Of a stretch of DNA of 48,465 bases, positions 42,814-48,465 are shown in pieces (position 1 is the first letter of the stretch; the number at the start of each line of letters is the position of its first letter). The position numbers were made by a program, and so were the translations under genes. Under the pieces are notes generated by a model, which was given only the letters and a program-made list of their open reading frames with translations, was not told the DNA's origin and searched no databases. Source of the stretch: 66-474 sp035249175. Its GTDB lineage: Bacteria > Pseudomonadota > Gammaproteobacteria > Xanthomonadales > Rhodanobacteraceae. The stretch covers positions 1 through 48,465 of the forward strand of contig DATFGT010000070.1 of assembly GCA_035249175.1 (NCBI GenBank), written 5' to 3'.

Positions 42814-43695
42814 CTAGCGAAGACCCGAGAAATGCAGATATGCCGCGAAGATTTGATCGCCTGCGATCAACCAGATCCACATCGCGATCGCCAGGAACGG
42901 CCCGAACGCGAATGGCACCGAACGGTCCTGCCCGCGCACGCGCAACAGGATGATGCCGATGATGGCGCCCGACAGCGCGGCAATGATGATCACGGGCAAC
43001 AACGCGGCGTAACCCATCCACGCGCCGGCCGCGGCGAACAGTTTGAAGTCGCCGTAGCCCATGCCTTCCTTGCCGGTCGCGAGCTTGAACAACCAATACA
43101 CCGACCACAGCGCGAGGTAGCCGGCGGCCGCGCCGATCAGGGCCTCGCGCGTGCCCGCAAACAAAGGCATCAGCGAAAACAGCAATCCCAGCCAAAGCAG
43201 TGGCAAGGTCAGTGAATCCGGCAGAAGCTGCGTGCGGAAATCGATTCCGCCAGCCGCGATCAACATCCACGTGAACACCAGTCCGGCCGCCGCCTGCCAG
43301 GTAATGCCGAAATGCCACACCACGACGGCGCTGGCGAGGCCGCACAGCAGCTCGACCAACGGATACTGCTTCGAGATGGGTTGCTTGCAGTAACGGCAAC
43401 GACCGCCGAGCAGCAACCACGACAGCAGCGGGATGTTGTCCCACGCGGCCAGCGGGTGCTTGCAGTGCGGGCAATGCGAGCCCTTGCGGACGATGTCCGG
43501 CGGCGCTGCGTCGTCATTCGCGCCGAGCTCCAGCATTTCGCGCGCGTCGCGCTTCCAGAAATATTCCATTCGCGCCGGCAGGCGCAGGATCACGACATTC
43601 AAAAAGCTTCCCACGATCAGGCCCAGCACGCCGGCCGCGGCGATCCAGAAGGCGAGGGGGAGGCCTAATGGCTGAACCAGCGAAGTGGGGTTCAA
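42814..43695 (-). CDS. pilD: Prepilin peptidase / N-methyltransferase PilD
   Basis: Polytopic aspartic protease that cleaves and methylates type IV prepilins and type II secretion pseudopilins, 293 aa. The zinc-binding cysteines are C75-C78 (HCPHC) and C100-C103 (CRYC). The catalytic aspartates are D152 (GGIDFRTQLLPD) and D216 (GYGDFK). The start codon is TTG, overlapping the DUF559 stop as TTGA, with AGGAA just upstream; the next ATG would remove the first helix. pilC, normally adjacent, is separated by the DUF559 gene and its REPs. Confidence 0.95.
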   Translation of the reverse strand: MNPTSLVQPLGLPLAFWIAAAGVLGLIVGSFLNVVILRLPARMEYFWKRDAREMLELGANDDAAPPDIVRKGSHCPHCKHPLAAWDNIPLLSWLLLGGRCRYCKQPISKQYPLVELLCGLASAVVVWHFGITWQAAAGLVFTWMLIAAGGIDFRTQLLPDSLTLPLLWLGLLFSLMPLFAGTREALIGAAAGYLALWSVYWLFKLATGKEGMGYGDFKLFAAAGAWMGYAALLPVIIIAALSGAIIGIILLRVRGQDRSVPFAFGPFLAIAMWIWLIAGDQIFAAYLHFSGLR

Positions 43696-44129
43696 GTTTC
43701 CTCGCTACCGCGGGAAGAACCCCGCTGCTCTTCCCCTCTCCCTCCGGGAGAGGGTGCCCCGAAGGGGCGGGTGAGGGTATGGGTTCGCGCAGTGTTGCAG
43801 ATGGCCTCCGGGACTGAATTCATTTCCTGTAGAACCTGGTTGTCCCAAAAGCGAAGTATCTGGAATCCTTGGCGCTCCAACGCCGTGGTACGCGCAGCAT
43901 CTCTGCGTTCATTGTCCTGGGAACCGTCGATCTCAACGATCAACTCAGCTCCCTGGCAGTAGAAATCCACGATGTACGGTGGAATCGGATGTTGGCGCCG
44001 GAATTTCAAGCCGCTCAATCGCCCACTCCGAAGGCGGTACCACAATGCGCATTCGACGTCGGTGCTGTCGTGCCGAAGGGCTCGCGCCCATTTGCGCGTT
44101 CTGGCAGGTGCAGGCGGTTTGATTTGCAT
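43692..44129 (-). CDS. DUF559 (endonuclease-like) protein bracketed by REPs
   Basis: Protein of 145 aa. The DUF559 core (residues about 10-115) shows ECALWYRLRSGRLSGLKFRR, then HPIPPYIVDFYC and LIVEIDGSQDNE, a PD-(D/E)xK-like arrangement with D, E and a following Gln/Arg, and GFQILRFWDNQVL. This resembles very-short-patch-repair (Vsr) nucleases, but no activity is established for the family. The last 30 residues (starting RPFGAPSPGGRGEEQ) are read from the REP and look like non-functional tail. The stop overlaps the pilD start by 4 bp. It starts 75 bp after pilC. Confidence 0.85.
   Translation of the reverse strand: MQIKPPAPARTRKWARALRHDSTDVECALWYRLRSGRLSGLKFRRQHPIPPYIVDFYCQGAELIVEIDGSQDNERRDAARTTALERQGFQILRFWDNQVLQEMNSVPEAICNTARTHTLTRPFGAPSPGGRGEEQRGSSRGSEET
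43731..43780. repeat. REP palindrome, left flank of the DUF559 gene
   Basis: Contains CCTCTCCCTCCGGGAGAGG, then GTGCCCCGAAGGGGC and GGGTGAGGGT. It lies inside the 3' end of the DUF559 frame and is in inverted orientation to the copy at 44141-44187. Confidence 0.85.
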
Positions 44130-44140
44130 TGGCGCTGGCG

Positions 44141-44187
44141 GACCCTCACCCGGCGCTGCGCGCCACCCTCTCCCGGTGGGAGAGGGA
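44141..44187. repeat. REP palindrome, right flank of the DUF559 gene
   Basis: Reads ACCCTCACCCGGCGCTGCGC, then CACCCTCTCCCGGTGGGAGAGGG. It is the reverse-complement type of the 43731-43780 element and fills most of the gap between the DUF559 start and the pilC stop. Confidence 0.85.
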
Positions 44188-44203
44188 TTCCTTTGAACCG
44201 ACC

Positions 44204-45472
44204 TCAGAACGTGCCGGCCAACTTGAAGATCGGCAGGTACAGCGCGATCACCATGCCGCCCACCAGCACGCCGATGATCACCATGATCAAGGGCTCCAGC
44301 AGGGTGGACAGGGTATCGACCGCATTGCTGACCTCTTCCTCGTAAAACTCGGCGACCTTGAACAGCATCTTGTCCAGTGCACCGGATTCCTCGCCAATCG
44401 ACACCATCTGGGTGACCATGTTCGGAAACAGGTTGCTCTGCGACATCGCCAGGTGCAACTGATGGCCGACCGCGACGTCATCGCGTATTTTTCGGATGGC
44501 CTGCCCGTACACCACGCTGCCGGTGGCGCCGGAAACCGAATCCAGCGCCTCGACCAGCGGCACGCCGGCGTGGAAGGTGACGCCCAGCGTGCGCGCGAAA
44601 CGCGCGATCGCCGACTGCCGCAGGATGTTGCCGATCACGGGAATCTTCAGCGACATCCGGTCCACCGTGTGCGCCATTTTTTCCGAGCGCTTGTAGGTCA
44701 CGATGATGGCCACGATCGCGCCAATCAGCACCACCAGGAACGGCAGCCAGTAGTGCTGCATGAATTCCGACATCGATACGACCATCTGCGTGAACGCCGG
44801 CAGCGCCACGCCCGCGCTTGCGAACACGTTCTGGAACACCGGCACCACGAAGATCAGCAGAATCAGCATCACCAGGAACGCAACCACCATCACCATCGCG
44901 GGGTAGAACAGCGCCTTCTTGATCTTGCCCTTGATGCTTTCGATGCGTTCCTTGTAGGTGGCGACCGTGTCCAGCACGGTGTCCAGCACGCCCGCCGATT
45001 CGCCTGCGCGCACCAGGTTGCGGTACAACTCGTCGAACTGCACCGGGTATTTCGCCATCGCCTCGTGCAGCGCCGAACCGCCCTCGATGTTCTGCTTGAC
45101 GTCGGTCAGCATGTTCTTGAAGCGGACGTTGCGCTGGCCGCCGGCGATGATATCGAATGCCTGCACCATCGGTACGCCGGATGCCATCATCGTCGCGATC
45201 TGGCGGCTGAAGATGGCCACGTCGCGCGGTTTCACGCGCGAGCCGGCAGCACCGAACAGAGGCTTCGGCTTCTCCTTGACCGCCTGCGGGTTCATGCCCT
45301 GGCGGCGCAGCTCGGCCTTGACCAGGCTCGCGTTGCGGCCCTGCATTTCGCCCTTCATCTTGACGCCGCGTTTATCCAGCGCGGTCCATTCGTACACGGT
45401 CAACTGCTTGACCGTGGCGCGAGCCGCGCCGAGGCTCCCGGCAGATTTGGTTGCAACGGTGGCGGTGGGCAT
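44204..45472 (-). CDS. pilC: Type IV pilus inner-membrane platform protein PilC
   Basis: Polytopic protein of the pilus assembly platform, 422 aa from the ATG at 45472 (a TTG five codons upstream is also in frame). Two homologous T2SSF halves are visible: FSRQIATMMASGVPMVQAFDIIA and FARTLGVTFHAGVPLVEALDSV. The transmembrane helices are ALFYPAMVMVVAFLVMLILL, WLPFLVVLIGAIVAIIVTY and a C-terminal LIMVIIGVLVGGMVIALYLP. It couples PilB and PilT to pilus growth and retraction. An inverted REP pair (45511-45627) separates it from pilB. Confidence 0.95.
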   Translation of the reverse strand: MPTATVATKSAGSLGAARATVKQLTVYEWTALDKRGVKMKGEMQGRNASLVKAELRRQGMNPQAVKEKPKPLFGAAGSRVKPRDVAIFSRQIATMMASGVPMVQAFDIIAGGQRNVRFKNMLTDVKQNIEGGSALHEAMAKYPVQFDELYRNLVRAGESAGVLDTVLDTVATYKERIESIKGKIKKALFYPAMVMVVAFLVMLILLIFVVPVFQNVFASAGVALPAFTQMVVSMSEFMQHYWLPFLVVLIGAIVAIIVTYKRSEKMAHTVDRMSLKIPVIGNILRQSAIARFARTLGVTFHAGVPLVEALDSVSGATGSVVYGQAIRKIRDDVAVGHQLHLAMSQSNLFPNMVTQMVSIGEESGALDKMLFKVAEFYEEEVSNAVDTLSTLLEPLIMVIIGVLVGGMVIALYLPIFKLAGTF

Positions 45473-45510
45473 GAGCTTGATCCCCAAAATTCAAATGTCT
45501 TGCTTTGACC

Positions 45511-45627
45511 CTTCTCCCTCCGGGAGAAGGTGGCGCGAAGCGCCGGATGAGGGTCCGAATCTTGCGCAATCCCGAACCCTCACCCGCCTCGCCTCCGGCG
45601 AGGCACCCTCTCCCGGAGGGAGAGGGA
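45511..45627. repeat. Inverted REP pair in the pilB-pilC gap
   Basis: Left copy: CTTCTCCCTCCGGGAGAAGG, then GCGCCGGATGAGGGT (45511-45554). Right copy: AACCCTCACCCGCC, then CACCCTCTCCCGGAGGGAGAGGG (about 45575-45627). The two face each other across some 20 bp, as in the mdtB-mdtC gap. Confidence 0.85.
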
Positions 45628-45637
45628 TTCAACAGCA

Positions 45638-47374
45638 CTAATCCTTGGTGACGCGATTGATCTCGGCGAGGCTGGTGACGCCTTGCTTCACTTTCATCAG
45701 TGCCGATTGCCTGAGGTTGCGCACGCCGGCCCGACGCGCGGCTTCGGCGATCTGCATGGCATTGCCGCCTTCCAGGATGGCCTTGCCGATCTCGTCAGAC
45801 ATCGGCATCACTTCGTAGATACCGACGCGGCCCTTGAAGCCTTCGTTGCACCCCGAGCAACCGACGGCATCGTACAACGTGATGCCGCGATCGACCTCTT
45901 CCTCGGTGAACCCTTCCGCCAACAGCGCCGCCTTCGGCAGCTCGATCGGCTTCTTGCAATCGTGCAGGCGGCGCGCGAGGCGCTGCGCGACCACCAGCGA
46001 CACCGACGAGGTGAGGTTGTAAGGCGCGATGCCCATGTTCATCAGGCGGGTGATGGTTTGCGAGGCGTCGTTGGTGTGCAGGGTGGACAGCACCATGTGG
46101 CCGGTCTGCGCCGCCTTCACCGCGATCTCGGCGGTTTCGAGGTCGCGGATTTCGCCCACCATGATCACGTCCGGGTCCTGGCGCAGGAACGAACGCAGTG
46201 CGGCCGCGAAGGTCATGCCGCGCTTCTCGCTTTGCTGCACCTGGTTGATGCCTTCGACGCGGATTTCCACCGGGTCTTCCACGGTCGAAATGTTGCGCCC
46301 GACCGTATTCAGGATATTGAGCGCGGTGTACAGCGACACGGTCTTGCCCGAGCCGGTAGGCCCGGTCACCAGCACCATGCCGTACGGTTTTTCGATGGCC
46401 TCCAGGAACAGTGCCTTCTGGTCTTCCTCGTAGCCGAGTTTTTCCACGCCCAGCTTGGCCGCTGCGGCATCCAGGATGCGCAGCACGATCTTTTCCCCAC
46501 CCAGCGTCGGCAGCGTGGAGACGCGGAAGTCGAACGACTTGGTCTTGGACAGGTTCAACTTCATGCGCCCGTCCTGCGGCACGCGGCGTTCGGCAATGTC
46601 CAGCCGCGCCATCACCTTGAGGCGCGAGGAAATCCGCGGCGCCAGCTTCAGGGGCGGCGAGGACACCGCGCGCAGCACCCCGTCCATGCGCAGGCGCACG
46701 CGATACTTGGTTTCGTAGGGTTCGAAATGGATGTCCGAGGCGCCGCGCTTGATCGCGTCCAGCAGGATCTTGTTGACGTACTTGACGACCGGCGTGTCAT
46801 CGGTGCCATTGGCATCCATCACCGCGCTGTCTGCGCTGCCGCCTTCCTCTTCGCCGATCGTGAGGCCTTCCAGGCCGTCGTCCGCGTCGCCGTCGCCGCC
46901 AATGCTGATGCTCTGCGCGTTCTGCGCCTGCTCGATGCCGCGCTTCAACTGCTCGGCTTCGATCAGGATCGGTTCGACCGCGCAGTTGGTATGGAACCGG
47001 ATTTCCTCCAGCACGCGTGGATTGGCCGGATCCTTCAGGCCCACGAACAGGCGGCTGCCGCGCCTCAGCAGCGGCAGCACCGTATGCTTCTCGATCAACT
47101 CTTCGGAAAGCTCGCCGATCGGCAATTGGGTGACGTCGATCGCGGAGGTGTCGAGCATCGGCACGCCGAACTCGGCCGACAATGCCTGCGCCATGCGCAA
47201 ACCATCGACCATGCCGTTCTCGACCAGATAGCTCGCCACCGGCAGCTTCTGCCTGGCGGCATCTTCCACCGCCTGGCGCGCATCGGCTTCCGTGAGCACG
47301 CCTTCCAGCGCCAGTCGACGCGGAATGCCCGTCAGGCCGGGCATGCTGGGTGCCGGGTTCATCTGTGTTGCCAT
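45638..47374 (-). CDS. pilB: Type IV pilus extension ATPase PilB
   Basis: Assembly ATPase of 578 aa. The N-terminal region (residues 20-75) has an MshEN-like pattern, RLALEGVLTEADARQAV then PVASYLVENGMV, possibly binding cyclic di-GMP. The GspE-type core carries Walker A GPTGSGKT with K344, an Asp box (STVEDPVEI), Walker B (DVIMVGEIRD) and a His box (HMVLSTLHTND). The zinc motif is altered: the first pair reads RLHDCKK (one Cys replaced by His) and the second GCSGC. An acidic insertion (DGDADDGLEGLTIGEEEG) separates the two halves. The start at 47374 is chosen for the conserved N-terminus, although the Shine-Dalgarno is weak. No pilA is adjacent. Confidence 0.95.
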   Translation of the reverse strand: MATQMNPAPSMPGLTGIPRRLALEGVLTEADARQAVEDAARQKLPVASYLVENGMVDGLRMAQALSAEFGVPMLDTSAIDVTQLPIGELSEELIEKHTVLPLLRRGSRLFVGLKDPANPRVLEEIRFHTNCAVEPILIEAEQLKRGIEQAQNAQSISIGGDGDADDGLEGLTIGEEEGGSADSAVMDANGTDDTPVVKYVNKILLDAIKRGASDIHFEPYETKYRVRLRMDGVLRAVSSPPLKLAPRISSRLKVMARLDIAERRVPQDGRMKLNLSKTKSFDFRVSTLPTLGGEKIVLRILDAAAAKLGVEKLGYEEDQKALFLEAIEKPYGMVLVTGPTGSGKTVSLYTALNILNTVGRNISTVEDPVEIRVEGINQVQQSEKRGMTFAAALRSFLRQDPDVIMVGEIRDLETAEIAVKAAQTGHMVLSTLHTNDASQTITRLMNMGIAPYNLTSSVSLVVAQRLARRLHDCKKPIELPKAALLAEGFTEEEVDRGITLYDAVGCSGCNEGFKGRVGIYEVMPMSDEIGKAILEGGNAMQIAEAARRAGVRNLRQSALMKVKQGVTSLAEINRVTKD

Positions 47375-47475
47375 GAAAGGAGTCCAACCCCCCGAATCGC
47401 AAGACGAATGTATCGCAAAACCCGCTGCTTGGGCAGGTCGCGGCGAGAACCGCGTCCCAAATCGCAGAAGCCGGA

Positions 47476-47491
47476 TGCTCGATTCATGCCA
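47476..47491 (-). promoter_or_regulatory. Weak candidate sigma-54 promoter of pilB
   Basis: Read on the minus strand, TGGCATGAATCGAGCA keeps GG and GC 12 bp apart and matches TGGCA, G and GCA of the consensus, but has GA where TT is expected. The leader to the pilB start would be about 92 nt. It is listed mainly because stronger versions precede pilT and pilG. Confidence 0.3.
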
Positions 47492-47530
47492 ACACCCCAC
47501 AGAACGCTATTGCCAGCCCCGGACAACCGG

Positions 47531-47558
47531 TTCCGGATCGCGCTGTGCGCGTCCGGAA
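47531..47558. repeat. Hairpin in the pilB upstream region
   Basis: TTCCGGA and CGCGC pair with GCGCG and TCCGGAA around a 3-nt loop, with one bulged T: 12 bp of stem. It lies about 40-70 bp upstream of the sigma-54-like site on the minus strand. It could be a regulatory structure or a remnant of a palindromic repeat. Confidence 0.4.
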
Positions 47559-47657
47559 TGGCAACCAAAAGCGGAGGGGCGGTCAATCCCGGGTCGAATC
47601 CGCAACGCTTGTTCTTCGAGGCGGCTGCGGCCGCAATCGCGGGCCAGCCCACACATC

Positions 47658-47734
47658 TCGTCATTCCGGGGCGGTCTGCGGTTTCATCGCAGACCGAACC
47701 CGACTGCGTTTGCAGGATTGCAAACGCGAACGCC
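47658..47734. repeat. Second copy of the MITE-like repeat block
   Basis: 72 of 77 bases match 37428-37504, beginning with the same TCGTCATTCCGGGGC end and including the hairpin GCGTTTGCA/TGCAAACGC. A second short hairpin, GGTCTGCG/CGCAGACC, is perfect here and imperfect in the first copy. No exact second terminal repeat follows, so this copy is truncated or degenerate. It fills part of the 477-bp gene-free region between pilB and the glycosyltransferase gene, which also holds the two preceding features and otherwise nothing I recognise. Confidence 0.8.
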
Positions 47735-47851
47735 GAAGGCGGCGCGTATCGCGAGCGCCAAGGATGGCGCGAGTCAATCGGTGTCGGCCCATCGAGATGG
47801 GTGCCCGGCATGTCCTGCGCTAAGATGCCGCGAACCAGAGGAGTTCCCGAG

Positions 47852-48465
47852 TTGTTGAGCATCATCCTGCCGGCCAGGAACGAAGCCACTGCGCTTGCTG
47901 AACTGCTGCCGGCGTTGCGCGCGGCCCAACCGGGTGCGGAAATCATCGTGTCCGACGATGGTTCCGCCGACCATACCGCCACGCTGTGCGCCGCACATGG
48001 CGTTGCGCGGGCGGGCACGCCCTACTCGATGGGCAACGGCGCCGCCATCAAGCGCGGCGCGCGCGCGGCACGCGGCGAGGTGTTGGTGTTCATGGACGCC
48101 GATGGCCAGCATGATCCGGCCGACATCCCGCGCCTGCTTGCCAAGCTGGACGAAGGCTACGACATGGTAGTCGGCGCGCGCGGCTGGGGCGACCAGGCCG
48201 GCGTCGGGCGTGGCGTCGCCAACACGTTCTACAACTGGCTGGCGTCGAAGATGACGGGTCATCGCGTCGCGGATCTGACCTCCGGTTTTCGCGCCGCGCG
48301 TGCCGACAAGTTCCGCGAGTTCATCCACCTGTTGCCGAACGGCTTCAGCTATCCGACGACATCCACCATGGCGTTCTTCCGCAGCGCCTACCCCGTGGCG
48401 TATATCCCCATCCGCGCCGCCGAGCGCGTCGGCAAAAGCCACATCAGGCCGCTGCGGGATGGCGT
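47852..48465 (+). CDS. Family 2 glycosyltransferase, 3' end outside the window
   Basis: The frame is open from a TTG at 47852 (a second TTG at 47855) to the window edge, giving at least 204 residues; AGAGGAG lies 8 nt upstream. The GT-A fold motifs are seen: LSIILPARNEATALAELLPA, VSDDGSADHT (nucleotide-binding) and VFMDADGQHDP (the DxD-like metal site), then DLTSGFRAAR. The sequence resembles polyprenyl-phosphate sugar transferases (DPM1/ArnC-like), but the C-terminus, which would show membrane helices, is missing. It is divergent from pilB. Confidence 0.85.
   Translation, partial: MLSIILPARNEATALAELLPALRAAQPGAEIIVSDDGSADHTATLCAAHGVARAGTPYSMGNGAAIKRGARAARGEVLVFMDADGQHDPADIPRLLAKLDEGYDMVVGARGWGDQAGVGRGVANTFYNWLASKMTGHRVADLTSGFRAARADKFREFIHLLPNGFSYPTTSTMAFFRSAYPVAYIPIRAAERVGKSHIRPLRDG

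Noticed and set aside
30853..45627. CRISPR array from the regularly repeated GGGAGAGGG-type sequences
   Set aside because: The copies are few, kilobases apart, and palindromic in inverted pairs, with no spacers or cas genes: they are REPs.

Overview
The window is a GC-rich, gene-dense chromosomal segment of a gammaproteobacterium. Gene content and order (pilT-pilU; a gshB-tonB-yqgE-ruvX-pyrB operon; the pilGHIJ-chpA chemosensory operon; pilB-pilC-pilD-coaE) point to the Lysobacterales (Xanthomonadales), probably near the Rhodanobacteraceae. That placement rests on protein character and synteny, not on a search. The recurring theme is type IV pili (T4P): retraction motors at the left end, the Pil-Chp chemosensory array from 8.4 to 20 kb, and the extension motor, platform protein and prepilin peptidase at 42.8-47.4 kb.

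Layout. 0-2.4 kb: pilT and pilU on +, closed by an 18-bp bidirectional terminator. 2.5-8.1 kb: a leftward operon gshB > TonB-like > yqgE > ruvX > pyrB > a large unknown lipoprotein, several genes overlapping by 4 bp. 8.1-8.4 kb: a divergent regulatory region with a perfect Clp/CRP-type palindrome and a sigma-54-like promoter facing pilG. 8.4-20 kb: pilG, pilH, pilI, a 38-codon small ORF, pilJ, chpA (2058 aa), a ChpB-like protein without the methylesterase domain, and chpC. No pilK (methyltransferase) gene is present in the operon. 20.1-27.7 kb: rsmE, a small exported protein, bioA, a HisN-like phosphatase, dodecin, an orphan response regulator, pdxH, a BtuF-like protein, yggT and proC. 27.7-37.3 kb: an MdtABC-like RND efflux operon and a POT peptide transporter, all on -. 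37.7-40.0 kb: thyA, folA and a Nudix-ThiE fusion on +. 40.2-47.4 kb, all on -: pilB, pilC, a DUF559 protein, pilD, a phosphoethanolamine transferase and coaE. The right end holds the 5' part of a family 2 glycosyltransferase on +.

Non-coding structure is rich. Paired inverted REP-type palindromes sit inside the mdtB-mdtC gap and the pilB-pilC gap, and a third pair brackets the DUF559 gene inside pilC-pilD. A MITE-like element of about 215 bp with 15-bp terminal inverted repeats lies upstream of thyA, and a related 77-bp block (72/77 identical) lies upstream of pilB. Two further inverted-repeat elements lie between thyA and folA and between the Nudix gene and coaE.

Most notable: (i) sigma-54-like -24/-12 elements before pilT and pilG (weaker before pilB) suggest RpoN control of T4P; (ii) a Chp array that appears to lack both adaptation enzymes; (iii) a 174-residue, ten-residue-period helical repeat inside ChpA; (iv) a translationally coupled small ORF ahead of pilJ; (v) a DUF559 gene carried between REPs and coupled to pilD. 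I see no CRISPR array, prophage, intact insertion sequence, rRNA or tRNA.
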